Assembly: GCF_007565055.1 (NCBI RefSeq)
Contig: NC_044570.1
Location: 13,607,602-13,671,601 of the forward strand
Source: Rhinopithecus roxellana
Lineage: Eukaryota; Chordata; Mammalia; Primates; Cercopithecidae
Direction of reading: 5' to 3'
DNA: 64,000 nucleotides
In this document: piece by piece, positions 11,684-23,000 of the stretch
How the letters are laid out: every line of letters starts with the position of its first letter
Position numbering within the stretch: position 1 is the stretch's first letter
Program-made: the position numbers and the translations under genes
The notes under the pieces: model-generated
What the model was told of the DNA's origin: nothing
Seen by the model: only the letters and a program-made list of their open reading frames with translations
Database searches by the model: none

Positions 11684-11992
11684 AGGCCGGGTGCAGTGGC
11701 TCACATCTGTAATCCTAGCACTTTGGGAGGCTGAGGCGGGTGGATCACGTGAGGCCAGGAGTTTGAGACCAGCCTGGCCGACATGGTGAAACCCTGTCTC
11801 CACTAAATACACAAAGAATTAGCCAGGCATGTGGCACATGCTTGTAATCCCAGCTACTCGGGAGGCTGAGACAGGAGAATCACTTCAACCCAGGAGGTGG
11901 AGGTTACAGTGAGCTGAGATCACACCATTGCACTCCAGTCTGAGCAAGAGAGTGAGACTCTATCTTTAAAAAAATAAAACAAAATAAAAAAG
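11684..11992 (+). repeat. Alu
   Basis: It runs from ggccgggtgcagtggctcacatctg to an A-rich tail with AAAATAAAAC units. It is diverged, S-type. Confidence 0.9.
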
Positions 11993-12142
11993 GATTAAAA
12001 TGTAGACAGGCACCATGATAACATAAACATCACAGGGCTTTCTTCTGTCAAATTTCACTCTACTTTGATAATTAAAGTGCTGATCTGATTTTTTTCTTTT
12101 ATGGATTCATTTCTAAATGGTTATTATAAAATGCAACTTCCT

Positions 12143-12568
12143 TTTTGGAGACAGGGTCTTGCTCAGTCGCCCAGGCTGGAGTACAGCAGCATGGTCACAG
12201 CATCACAGCTCACTGCAGCCTCAACCTCCTGCTCTCAAGCAATCCTCCCACCTCAATCCCCCAAGTAGCTGAGACTACAGGTACGTGCCACCACATTCAG
12301 CTAATTTTTTTTAAAAATTTTTTGTAGAGACAGGGTCTCACTATGTTGGCCAGGCTGGTCTCAAGCAATCCTCCCACCTCAGTCCCCCAAGTAGCTGAGA
12401 CTACAGGTATGTGCCACCACATTCAGCTAATTTGTTTTTAAATTTTTTGTAGAGACAGGGTCTCACTATGTTGCCCAGGCTAGTCTCAATCTCCTGGGCT
12501 CAAGCAATCCTCCTGCCTCAGCCTCCTGAAGTGCTAGGATTACAGGCGTGAGCCACCACACCCAGCCA
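12143..12568 (-). repeat. Alu with an internal tandem duplication
   Basis: The element is about 425 bp instead of 300. The block at 12232-12358 (ctcaagcaatcctcccacctca to ggccaggctggt) is repeated at 12361-12487 with only a few differences. Confidence 0.88.
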
Positions 12569-14384
12569 AAATAGAATTTTATGAAATGTAACATAATCAC
12601 AGGAGTGATATTCCATTACCTTTGCCGTACTCTATTGGTTAAAACCAAGTCACAGGTCCTACCCACACTTCAGTGAAAGGGATTACACAAAGGCATGAAC
12701 ACCAGGAGGCAGAAATGCAGGGGCCACCTTAGAGTCTGTCTGCCACTGAAGACAGTAACAATGGATCTGGAATCTGAAAAATGAGTTGGCATCAACAATG
12801 TGGACAGAGGGAGGGAAGAACTGTCCAGGCAGAGAAGGGGCAGGACAGTGAAGGCAGATGGTATGTACAACTTACACAAAGGGTCTGGTCTAGTGACTAG
12901 CAATATTGTATCACTCTCCTGCTCAATAATCATTGATGGCTCCCCAGTGCCCATGGTTTTGCCCATATTCAAGGTTATCTCCTTGCATTAGCTTTGTCTT
13001 CAATACCCATCCCTTCACCACTTCCACCCACTTAGACTGCCTATTGCCTCCTATATACACCCTATATCCACCCCATCTATATATATAGTTCAAGGCCCAG
13101 CATAAACTGATATTCTGTAAACAGTATTTCTGAATATCTAAGTGGAGAACCCAGTGCCAGATCCTCTTCGAGTTGCAAGGCATAAGAAGACATGGCCCAC
13201 ATGCCAGATGCAGGGTGGAGGGGGAGGGGCGGGTAGCAGGTACACCCCAAGACGACAAAGAATAGGAGGTCCTTTTGTTGAGGGTCAAGCCCATGGGGCA
13301 GTCGGGAAATCCTGAAGGGATTTTTAGGCTACAGAAAGCTCCACTTCATACATTGGTTAATGATCTTTCAGGATTCCTCTCCAGGTTAGAAATTACAAAT
13401 TCCAAAAAGGCTGCTAAATTTATGTCTTTCCGGGAGTCGGGAACTGCGCAGCAGCAATCTAGCCAAGCCGGGTCGCTCCTCATCCGGCACGAGAGGTACC
13501 TGTGGCAGGAGTTGGGGATGGCAACAGAAGTCTCCTGCCCTCCAGCCTGAAGGTCCCCGATAACATCCAGGACCTGTCCGCATTGGCTGGGAGGAGAGGC
13601 CCCCAGTGACTGTGCACAGTTCTGGTCACATCCTCAGGAGAAGGAAACAAGGAAGGCAAAAGCAACTCAACCAGGGACACGGAGCAGGAACCTCTCCGGC
13701 TGGGGGCGGACGGAGCTGCTCCCCCGACTCCATCTCTCCCTAGCCCAGGAAGGAGCTGCGCTTGGACCCGGCAGCCCCGACCTCGCAACCACGTACCTGC
13801 CCACTGCCCGCTGACATGGCTGGGGGTTGAGCAGATGTCTTGAGAGCAAAAGCTCCTGGATTGAAGGAAGCGGGGAGGCCTAGGCACCTCCTAGGTCTCT
13901 CTTCACACCCCAATTTCCAGCTTCCCCAGTGTTTACTCCACCTGGAAACTAGAGACTTTCCCTCAGCACCCACTACAGCGTCTTCCCTCGCTCTGAGGGC
14001 AGGGACTTTATACCCCCTCCCACCTCCCAGCCTGAACTACCCCCCAGGTGGCTCAAATGAGTCCCTGCACCTGGAACGCTGTGCTCACCTGTCTTCACCT
14101 AATTCCAACCTATTTTTCTACTCTCTGGAATGTATTCTCTGACCCTTCCCACCCCACTATAGGCTCGTGGGCTTGCCCCACCTCAGGTTTCATCATCTTA
14201 TATTGCAATTCCCTGGTTGCTGATCTGTTCTTCCCCTCCCTTCCCCATCCTTTAAGACTGTGGGGCTGCTGCAGCATCTCCAGTGCCTGGCCCAGGCATG
14301 GTGCTTAGGAAGAATGCAATCACCCTGTTGTCCTCTATTCCTCTGCTGGGATGGGAGAGTCTGTAGTCACTTTCAGGTCTCAGA
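12569..14384. other. No firm gene; L2-like and moderately GC-rich DNA
   Basis: Positions 12870-13100 and 13990-14340 look like L2-type relics (gggcagggactttatacc; cagtgcctggcccaggcatgg). Positions 13420-13880 are GC-rich with several CpGs and overlapping open frames on both strands, none with a recognisable domain or splice structure. Confidence 0.5.
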
Positions 14385-14572
14385 TTAGAGTGAGCATCAG
14401 AATCACCTGGTGGTGCAGGCAGGGAGGGGCTTATTAAAATACAGATTCGGGGCCCTACCCCCAGAGTTTCTGATTCAATAGGTCTGGGGCAGGGCTTGAG
14501 AATTGATATTTCTAACAAGTTCCCAAGTGCTTCTGCTGGTCCAGGGACCACAGTTTAAGAATCACTGTTGGG
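14385..14572 (+). repeat. MER5A-type hAT MITE
   Basis: The recognisable core reads gcatcagaatcacctgg, then 'ccctacccccagagtttctg', 'gattcaataggtctgggg' and the end 'ccacagtttaagaatcactg'. Both ends are preserved. Confidence 0.85.
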
Positions 14573-14883
14573 GCCAGGTGTTGTGGCTCATGCCTGTAAT
14601 CCCAGAACTTTGGAAGGCCAAGGTGGGTGGATCACTTGAGGTCAGGAGTTTGAGACCAGCCTGGCCAACATGGTGAAACTACCTCTACTCAAAATACAAA
14701 AATTAGACGGGTGTGGTGGCATGAACCTGTAAACCTGTAATCCCAGCTACTCAGGAGGCTGAGGCAGGAGAATCACTTGAACCTGGGAGGCAGAGGTTGC
14801 AGTGAGCCAAGATTGCGCCACTGCACTCCAGCCTGGGCGAAGAGTGAGACTCCATCTCAAAAAAAAAAAAAAAAAAAAAAAGA
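14573..14883 (+). repeat. Alu with clear target-site duplication
   Basis: It runs from ggggccaggtgttgtggctc to an A tail. The flank aagaatcactgtt occurs at 14559-14571 and again right after the tail (14885-14897), so the insertion hit the very end of the MER5A copy. Confidence 0.92.
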
Positions 14884-14897
14884 AAGAATCACTGTTA

Positions 14898-15141
14898 GCC
14901 TGGCATGGTGGCTCACGCCTGTAATCCCAGCACCTTTGGGAGGCCAACGTGGGTGGATCACTTGAGGTCAGGAGTTTGAGACCAGCCTGCCCAACATGGT
15001 GAAATCCCGTATCTACTAAAAATACAAAAATTAGCCAGGAGTGGTGGTGGGTGCCTGTAATCCCAGCTACTTGGGAGGCTGAGGCAGGAGAATTGCTTGA
15101 ACCTGAGAGGCAGAGGTTGCGGCGAACCGAGATCACACAAA
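14898..15141 (+). repeat. Alu, 3' truncated
   Basis: It starts agcctggcatggtggctcacg right after the duplicated site of the previous Alu, and stops at gaaccgagatcacac without an A tail. Confidence 0.88.
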
Positions 15142-15147
15142 TCACGA

Positions 15148-15290
15148 TCTCAGGGTGTCAGTTTCTTCACTGATAAAATGGGATAACTACTGTCCCCACC
15201 ATCCTGGGTTTTGTGAGAATCCAATGAGATAATGCAAATGAAGAACTCATGCACCCAGTAGGTGCTCAGTAAGTGTTAGTGATTCCTCCT
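15148..15290 (+). repeat. MIR
   Basis: The core reads cagtttcttcactgataaaatggg, 'gtgagaatccaatgagataatgc' and 'taggtgctcagtaagtgtta', the standard MIR 3' half. Confidence 0.85.
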
Positions 15291-15552
15291 GGGAGTAGGC
15301 AGGAGACATGGCAGGCAGGGAAAGTATGAACAGGAGCAGAGATGGGAAAGGGCCCAAGCAGGTCAGCTGGGCTGGCAGAAGAGTCAAGGCCCAGCACAGC
15401 AGCCAGGGAGTGTCCTGTCGAAGCAACTGGGAGCCACACACAGCTCTGGAGCAGGACAGTGACAGGTGGAAGCTGAATGTGGCAATATGGGGCAGAAGGC
15501 CATTGCTGGCAGCAAGTCCCACGTGCTGGAGACTTGACTGTTTGGCTAGATA

Positions 15553-15756
15553 TAGGGTTGCCAGATTTAGCAAAGAAGACAAAGTATGCCCAGTTAAATT
15601 TCAATCTCAGATGAATACTTTCTTTTAGTATAAGTATGTCCCAAATATTGCTTGGGTATACTTATACTAAAAAGCAGTTGCTGTGTATCTGAAATTCAGA
15701 TTTACATGAGTGTCCTTTATTTTTATTTGCTAAATCTGGCAATCCCAACCAGATAC
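15553..15756. repeat. Palindromic MITE
   Basis: The outer ends gggttgccagatttagc (15555) and gctaaatctggcaatccc (15731-15748) are near-perfect inverted repeats. Inner arms tagtataagtatgtccc and gggtatacttatacta meet in the centre. It is a non-autonomous DNA transposon that is almost a pure hairpin. I do not name the family. Confidence 0.8.
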
Positions 15757-16011
15757 CTGTTGCCTGCCCCCCAGCGCTTAGTCCTGCATGCAGTGGGAGA
15801 CCCAGCCCCAGGGTCCACTGCCTCCCTTCCTACCTTCAACAAAGCCACCAGGAGTGATGATGAGCTGCTCCCAGAAGCCAGTCTTGCTGCTCTAAGTGAT
15901 CACAGCTACAGGCCTGGGTGAGGGGCCCTCTCACCTCATGCCAGGTTCACCCAGCAAGAAAGTAGAGGGGCACAGTCACTAACCGCTGGGTCTGTGGTTA
16001 ACAAAGCACAT

Positions 16012-16433
16012 AGGGTGGATGCAATGACTCATGCCTGTATTCTCAGGACTTTGAGAGGCAGGGACAAGAGGATTGCTTGAGTCCAGGAGTTCGAGACCAG
16101 CCTGGGTGACATAGTGAGACACCCATCCCTACAAAAAATTTTTTTAAATTAGCTAGGTGTGACCGGGCACCGTGGCTTATGCCTGTAATCCCAGCACTTT
16201 GCGAGGTCCAGGCGGGTGGATCACGAGGTCGAGTTCAAGACCAGCCTGGCCAAGATGGCGAAACTCCGTCTCAACTAAAAATACAAAAATTAGCCAGGTG
16301 TGGTGGCAGGTGCCTGTAATCCCAGCTACTCGTGAGGCTGAGGCAAATAATCGCTTGAACCCAGGAGGCGGAGGTTGCAGTAAGCCAAGATCATGCCACT
16401 GCATTCCAGCCTGGGCGACAGGGGGAGACTGTC

Positions 16434-16466
<33 letters not shown>

Positions 16467-16635
16467 AGCCAGGTGTGGTCGTGCACAACTGTGGTCCCAG
16501 CTACTCTAGAGGCTGAAGTAGGAGAATTGCTTGAGCCCAGGAGGTCAAGGGTGCAGTGAGCTGTGATTGTGCCACTGCACTCCATCCTGGGTGATACAGC
16601 TAGACCCTGTCTAAAACAACACAAAACAAAAATAA
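16012..16635 (+). repeat. Old Alu split by a younger Alu
   Basis: The outer element covers 16012-16161 and 16465-16635. The inner Alu (16162-16464) begins ccgggcaccgtggcttatg and ends in a long A tail. The sequence attagctaggtgtg before it and attagccaggtgtgg after it are the outer Alu's own sequence and serve as the duplicated target. Confidence 0.88.
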
Positions 16636-16639
16636 AACA

Positions 16640-17028
16640 CATAAGCTACCAAATTCTGTAAAGAAGGAAGTACCGCCTGCATTCTTGGATTAATGAAGAA
16701 ACAAACAGCTGCCAGTGATATAGGCTCATCTGATGAGTATACCCAAGCAGAGGAAAAAATGGCCTCCACCTTCAACCCCAGAAATGGGCAAACACAGTGT
16801 CCATGCTGTTTGCACCCTCAGAGAAAGCCTTGGAGATGGTGATGTCAACCATAAGCTAGAGTGGGACAGTCTCTGCCTTATTCAGTTCCATTCGGTGTTA
16901 TGACAAGTCATACTAGCAGAGGCTGCTCTATCCCCCTTTCTCCTCCTACCCTCATCACCAAATCCCAGATGATTCAGAGTTCCCAAAACAAGCCTGTCAG
17001 AAATGAAATTTCTTTTATCTTTTATTTA
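16640..17028. other. No gene or named repeat seen
   Basis: This is about 390 bases of unique-looking sequence with no open frame or splice pattern that I can support. Confidence 0.5.
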
Positions 17029-17655
17029 TTTTTTTTTTGAGACAGAGTCTCGCTCTGTCACCCAGGGTGGAGTACAGTGGCGCCATCTCAGCTCACTGCA
17101 ACCTCCACCTCCTCGGTTCAAGCGATTCTCCTGCCTCAGCCTCCTGAGTAGCTGAGACTACAGGTGTGCACCACCATGCCTGGCTGTTTTTTTTTTTTTT
17201 TTTGTATTTTTAATAGAGACGGGGGAGGGGGGCAGGCACGGTGGCTCATGCCTCTAATCCCAACACTTTGGAAGGCCAAGGCGGGCGGATCACGACGTCA
17301 GGAGATTGAGACCATCCTGGCTAACACTGGTGAAACTCCGTCTCTACTAAAAATACAAAAAATTAGCCGGACCTGGTGGCGGGCGCCTGTAGAGTCCCAG
17401 CTACTCATGAAGCTGAGGCAGGAGAATGGCGTGAACCCAGGAGGCAGAGCTTGCAGTGGGCAGAGATCCCGCCACTGCACTCCAGCCTAGGCGACAGAGT
17501 AAGACTCCATCTCAAAAAAAAAAAAAAAAAAAAATAGAGAAGGGGTTTCACCATGTTGGCCAGGCTGGTCTCGAACTCCTGACCTCAGACTATCCGCCCA
17601 CCTTTGCCTCCCAAAGTGCTTGGATTACAGGCGTGAGCCACCACACCACGGCCAG
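17029..17655 (-). repeat. Alu split by an inverted Alu
   Basis: The outer minus-strand Alu covers 17029-17226 and 17535-17655. The inner plus-strand Alu (17229-17534) starts gcaggcacggtggctcatgcc. The sequence aatagagacgggg before it and aatagagaaggggt after the A tail give the target-site duplication. Confidence 0.88.
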
Positions 17656-17825
17656 AAATGCAATTTCTGCAACAACTTTTATATCAACTTTTTTCCTCTA
17701 ACAATGAACAATGAAAACAATTTGTGCTCCATCTTTAAAAAGTGTGTGATACAAAAATTTTTTAAATAAAAATAAATATGTGATAAAAACTCCTGAATGT
17801 GTGTGCCCTGGCGCTGTGCTCAGCA

Positions 17826-17961
17826 TTCAATTTGGCTCAGTATTTCTCAGCCTTGGTTGTACATTACAACCAACTGGAGAGGTTTTTAAATGCCCAATAT
17901 CCAGGGCATCAGTATTCGTCTAGGACACAGTGATTCTAACACACAGACAAGATTGAGAACC
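17826..17961. repeat. MER5-type hAT MITE, target of the L1 insertion
   Basis: The sequence tatttctcagccttggttgtacatta near the start and acagtgattctaacacacagacaagattgagaacc at the end are the two complementary ends of a MER5-type MITE. Its last few bases (att) are found only after 28055. The element is therefore restored when the L1 plus the following 3.9 kb is removed. Confidence 0.75.
17949..17961. repeat. Left target-site duplication of the L1 insertion
   Basis: AAGATTGAGAACC lies one base before the L1 5' end. The same 13 bases occur at 28043-28055, directly after a poly(A) tract. Confidence 0.85.
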
Positions 17962-17962
17962 T

Positions 17963-18995
17963 GGGGGCGGAGCAAGATGGCCGAATAGGAACAGCTCCAG
18001 TCTCCAACTCCCAGTGCGAGCGACACAGAAGACCGGTGATTTCTGCATTTTCAACTGAGGTACTGGGGTCATCTCACAAGGGAGTGCCGGACAATCGGTG
18101 CTGGTCAGCTGCTGCAGCCTGACCAGCGAGAGCTGAAGCAGGGCGAGGCATCGCCTCACCTGGAAGCGCAAGGGGGAAGGGGATCCGTTTTCCTAGCCAG
18201 GGGAACTGAGACACACAACACCTGGAAAATCGGGTAACACCCACCCCAATACTGCGCTGTAAGCATACAGGCACACCAGGAGAATATATCCCAATCCTGG
18301 CCGGGAGGGTCCCACGCCCAGGAAGCCTCCCTCACTGCTAACACAGCAGTCTGCCGCGATCTATCCACAAGGCAGCAGCGAGGCTGGGGGAGGGGCGCCC
18401 GCCATTGCTGAGGCTTAACTAGGTAAACAAAGCCGCTGGGAAGCTCGAACTGGGTGGAGCTCACAGCAGCTCAAGGAAGCCTGCCTGTCTCTGTAGTCTC
18501 CACCTCTGGGGACAGCGCACAGCTGAAGACCAACAGGGGAAGTAGCGGGAGCCAGTGCAGACGCAAACGACTCTGTCTGACAGCTTTGGGGAGAGCCGTG
18601 GATCTCCCAACGCGGAGGTTGAGATCTGAGAACGGACAGACTGCCTGCTCAGGTGTGTCTCTGACCCCTGAGTAGCCTAGCTGGGAGAAATCCCCCACTA
18701 GGGGCAGTCTGACACCCCACACCTCACAGGGTGGAGTACACCCCTGAGAGGAAACTTCCAAAGGAAGAATCAGACAGGTACACTCGCTGTTCAGCAATAT
18801 TCTATCTTCGGCAACCTCTGCTGCTGATACCCAGGCAAACAGGGTCTGAAGTGGACCTCAAGCAATCTCCAATAGACCAACAGACAGTCCTTCTGACTGT
18901 CAGAAGGAAAACTATCAAACAGGAAGGACACTTATACCAAAACCCCATCAGTACGTCACCACCATCAAAGACCAGAGACAGATAAAACCACAAAG
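17963..18995 (+). promoter_or_regulatory. L1 5' UTR with internal promoter
   Basis: It begins gggggcggagcaagatggcc and is about 1.03 kb long, with CpGs scattered through it. The aagatggcc at about 17973 is the YY1 site that sets the transcription start in L1PA elements. In this family the 5' UTR also has an antisense promoter, which here would point left into the MER5/Alu flank. Full length to the first base suggests the insertion kept its promoter. Confidence 0.85.
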
Positions 18996-20012
18996 ATGGG
19001 GAAGAAGCAGGGCAGAAAAGCTGGAAATTCAAAAAATAAGAGCGCATCTCCCCCTGCGAAGGAGCGCAGCCCATCGCCAGCAACGGATCAAAGCTGGTCA
19101 GAGAATGACTTGGACGAGAGGAGAGAAGAAGGCTTCAGTCCATCAAACTTATCAGAGCTAAAGGAGGAATTACGTACCCAGCGCAAAGAAACTAAAAATC
19201 TTGAAAAAAGAGTGGAAGAATTGACAGCTAGACTAATTAATGCAGAGAAGATCATAAACGAAATGACAGAGATGAAAACCATGACAGGAGAAATACGTGA
19301 CAAATGCACAAGCTTCAGTAACCGACTCGATCAACTGGAAGAAAGAGTATCAGCGATTGAAGATCAAATGAATGAAATGAAGCGAGAAGAGAAACCAAAA
19401 GAAAAAAGAAGAAAAAGAAATGAGCAAAGCCTGCAAGAAGTATGGGATTACGTAAAAAGACCAAATCTACGTCTGATTGGGGTGCCTGAAAGTGAGGGGG
19501 AAAATGGAACCAAGTTGGAAAACACTCTTCAGGATATCATCCAGGAGAACTTCCCCAACCTAGTAGGGCAGGACAACATTCAAATTCAGGAAATACAGAG
19601 AACGCCACAAAGATACTCCTCCAGAAGAGCAACTCCAAGACACATAATTGCCAGATTCACCAAAGTTGAAATGAAGGAAAAAATCTTAAGGGTAGCCAGA
19701 GAGAAAGGTCGGGTTACCCACAAAGGGAAGCCCATCAGACTAGCAGCAGATCTCTCGGCAGAAACTCTACAAGCCAGAAGAGAGTGGGGGCCAATATTCA
19801 ACGTTCTTAAAGAAAAGAATTTTCAACCCAGAATTTCATATCCAGCCAAACTAAGTTTCATAAGTGAAGGAGAAATAAAATCCTTTACAGATAAGCAAAT
19901 GCTTAGAGATTTTGTCACCACCAGGCCTGCCTTACAAGAGACCCTGAAGGAAGCCCTAAACATGGAAAGGAACAACCGGTACCAGCCATCACAAAAACAT
20001 GCCAAAATGTAA
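18996..20012 (+). CDS. L1 ORF1: L1 ORF1 protein, intact
   Basis: This 338-residue RNA-binding chaperone trimerises and coats L1 RNA in cytoplasmic particles. It has the family's usual length, and the start MGKKQGRKAGNSKNKSAS matches the known N-terminus. Residues about 50-150 form the coiled coil, with heptad-like Leu/Ile/Val spacing (LEKRVEELTARLINAEKII). The RRM follows at about 155-250 (LRLIGVPESEGENGTKLE; ARFTKVEMKEKILRVAREKG). The C-terminal domain is at about 255-325, with YPAKLSFISEGEIKSF and ARREWGPIFNVLKEKNFQPR nearby. No internal stop or frameshift is present. ORF2 starts 63 bases after its stop on the same RNA. Expression is expected from the 5' UTR promoter. An open frame of full length in an element of this age class points to a young copy. 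Confidence 0.95.
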   Translation: MGKKQGRKAGNSKNKSASPPAKERSPSPATDQSWSENDLDERREEGFSPSNLSELKEELRTQRKETKNLEKRVEELTARLINAEKIINEMTEMKTMTGEIRDKCTSFSNRLDQLEERVSAIEDQMNEMKREEKPKEKRRKRNEQSLQEVWDYVKRPNLRLIGVPESEGENGTKLENTLQDIIQENFPNLVGQDNIQIQEIQRTPQRYSSRRATPRHIIARFTKVEMKEKILRVAREKGRVTHKGKPIRLAADLSAETLQARREWGPIFNVLKEKNFQPRISYPAKLSFISEGEIKSFTDKQMLRDFVTTRPALQETLKEALNMERNNRYQPSQKHAKM

Positions 20013-20075
20013 AGACCATCGAGGCTAGGAAGAAACTGCATCGACTAACGAGCAAAATAACCAGTTAATATCATA

Positions 20076-23000
20076 ATGGCAGGATCAAGTTCACACATAA
20101 CAATATTAACCTTAAATGTTAATGGACTAAATGCTCCAATTAAAAGACACAGACTGGCAAACTGGATAAAGAGTCAAGACCCATCAGTCTGCTGTATTCA
20201 GGAGACCCATCTCACATGCAGAGACATACATAGGCTCAAAATAAAGGGATGGAGGAAGATCTACCAAGCAAATGGAGAACAAAAAAAAGCAGGGGTTGCA
20301 ATCCTTGTCTCTGATAAAACAGACTTTAAACCATCAAAGATCAAAAGAGACAAAGAAGGCCATTACATAATGGTAAAGGGATCAATTCAACAGGAAGAGC
20401 TAACTCTCCTAAATATATATGCACCCAATACAGGAGCACCCAGATTCATAAAGCAAGTCCTTAGAGACTTACAAAGAGACTTAGACTCCCATACAATAAT
20501 AATGGGAGACTTCAACACTCCGCTGTCAACATTAGACAGATCAACGATACAGAAAGTTAACAAGGATATCCAGGAATTGAATTCATCTCTGCACCAAGCG
20601 GACCTAATAGACATCTATAGAACTCTCCACCCCAAATCAACAGAATATACATTCTTCTCAGCACCACATCACACTTATTCCAAAATTGACCACATAATTG
20701 GAAGTAAAGCACTCCTCAGCAAATGTAAAAGAACAGAAATTATAACAAACTGTCTCTCAGACCACAGTGCAATCAAACTAGAACTCAGGACTAAGAAACT
20801 CAATCAAAACCGCTCAACTACATGGAAACTGAACAACCTGCTCCTGAATGACTACTGGGTACATAACGAAATGAAAGCGGAAATAAAGATGTTCTTTGAA
20901 ACCAATGAGAACAAAGATACAACATACCAGAATCTCTGGGACACATTTAAAGCAGTGTGTAGAGGGAAATTTATAGCACTAAATGCCCACAAGAGAAAGC
21001 AGGAAAGATCTAAAATTGACACTCTAACATCACAATTAAAAGAACTAGAGAGGCAAGAGCAAAGACATTCAAAAGCTAGCAGAAGGCAAGAAATAACTAA
21101 GATCAGAGCCGAACTGAAGGAGATAGAGACACAAAAAACCCTCCAAAAAATCAATGAATCCAGGAGTTGGTTTTTTGAAAAGATCAACAAAATTGACAGA
21201 CCGCTAGCAAGGCTAATAAAGAAGAAAAGAGAGAGGAATCAAATAGATGCAATAAAAAATGATAAAGGGGATATCACCACTGACCCCACAGAAATACAAA
21301 CTACCATCAGAGAATACTATAAACGCCTCTACGCAAATCAACTAGAAAATCTAGAAGAAATGGATAAATTCCTGGACACTTACACTCTCCCAAGGCTAAA
21401 CCAGGAAGAAGTTGAATCCCTGAATAGACCAATAGCAGGCTCTGAAATTGAGGCAACAATTAATAGCCTACCCACCAAAAAAAGTCCAGGACCAGATGGA
21501 TTCACAGCTGAATTCTACCAGAGGTACAAGGAGGAGCTGGTACCATTCCTTCTGAAACTATTCCAATCAATAGAAAAAGAGGGAATCCTCCCTAACTCAT
21601 TTTATGAGGCCAACATCATCCTGATACCAAAGCCTGGCAGAGACACATCAAAAAAAGAGAATTTTAGACCAATATCCCTGATGAACATTGATGCAAAAAT
21701 TCTCAATAAAATACTGGCAAACCGGATTCAGCAGCACATCAAAAAGCTTATCCACCATGATCAAGTGGGCTTCATCCCTGGGATGCAAGGCTGGTTCAAC
21801 ATTCACAAATCAATAAACGTAATCCAGCATATAAACAGAACCAAAGACAAGAACCACATGATTGTCTCAATAGATGCAGAAAAGGCTTTTGACAAAATTC
21901 AACAGCCCTTCATGCTAAAAACACTCAATAAATTCGGTATTGATGGAACGTACCTCAAAATAATAAGAGCTATTTATGACAAACCCACAGCTAATATCAT
22001 ACTGAATGGGCAAAAACTGGAAAAATTCCCTTTGAAAACTGGCACAAGACAGGGATGCCCTCTCTCACCTCTCCTATTCAACATAGTGTTGGAAGTTCTG
22101 GCTAGGGCAATCAGGCAAGAGAAAGAAATCAAGGGTATCCAGTTAGGAAAAGAAGAAGTCAAATTGTCCCTGTTTGCAGATGACATGATTGTATATTTAG
22201 AAAACCCCACCGTCTCAGCCCAAAATCTCCTTAAGCTGATAAGCAACTTCAGCAAAGTCTCAGGATACAAAATTAATGTGCAAAAATCACAAGCATTCTT
22301 ATACACCAGTAACAGACAAGCAGAGAGCCAAATCAGGAATGAACTTCCATTCACAATTGCTTCAAAGAGAATAAAATACCTAGGAATCCAGCTTACAAGG
22401 GATGTAAAGGACCTCTTCAAGGAGAACTACAAACCACTGCTCAGCGAAATAAAAGAGGACACAAACAAATGGAAGAACATACCATGCTCATGGATAGGAA
22501 GAGTCAATATCGTGAAAATGGCCATACTCCCCAAGGTTATTTATAGATTCAATGCCATCCCCATCAAGCTACCAATGAGTTTCTTCACAGAATTGGAAAA
22601 AACTGCTTTAAAGTTCATATGGAACCAAAAAAGGGCCCGCATTGCCAAGACAATCCTAAGTCAAAAGGACAAAGCTGGAGGCGTCACGCTACCTGACTTC
22701 AAACTATACTACAAGGCTACAGTAACCAAAACAGCATGGTACTGGTACCAAAACAGAGATATAGATCAATGGAACAGAACAGAGTCCTCAGAAATAATAC
22801 CACACATCTACAGCCATCTGATCTTTGACAAACCTGAGAGCAACAAGAAATGGGGAAAGGATTCCCTATTTAATAAATGGTGCTGGGAAAATTGGCTAGC
22901 CATAAGTAGAAAGCTGAAACTGGATCCTTTCCTTACCCCTTATACGAAGATTAATTCAAGATGGATTAGAGACTTAAATGTTAGACCTAATACCATAAAA

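Noticed and set aside
13480..13973. Overlapping 60-135-codon frames in moderately GC-rich DNA
   Set aside because: Both strands are open over the same bases, with no recognisable protein or splice pattern.
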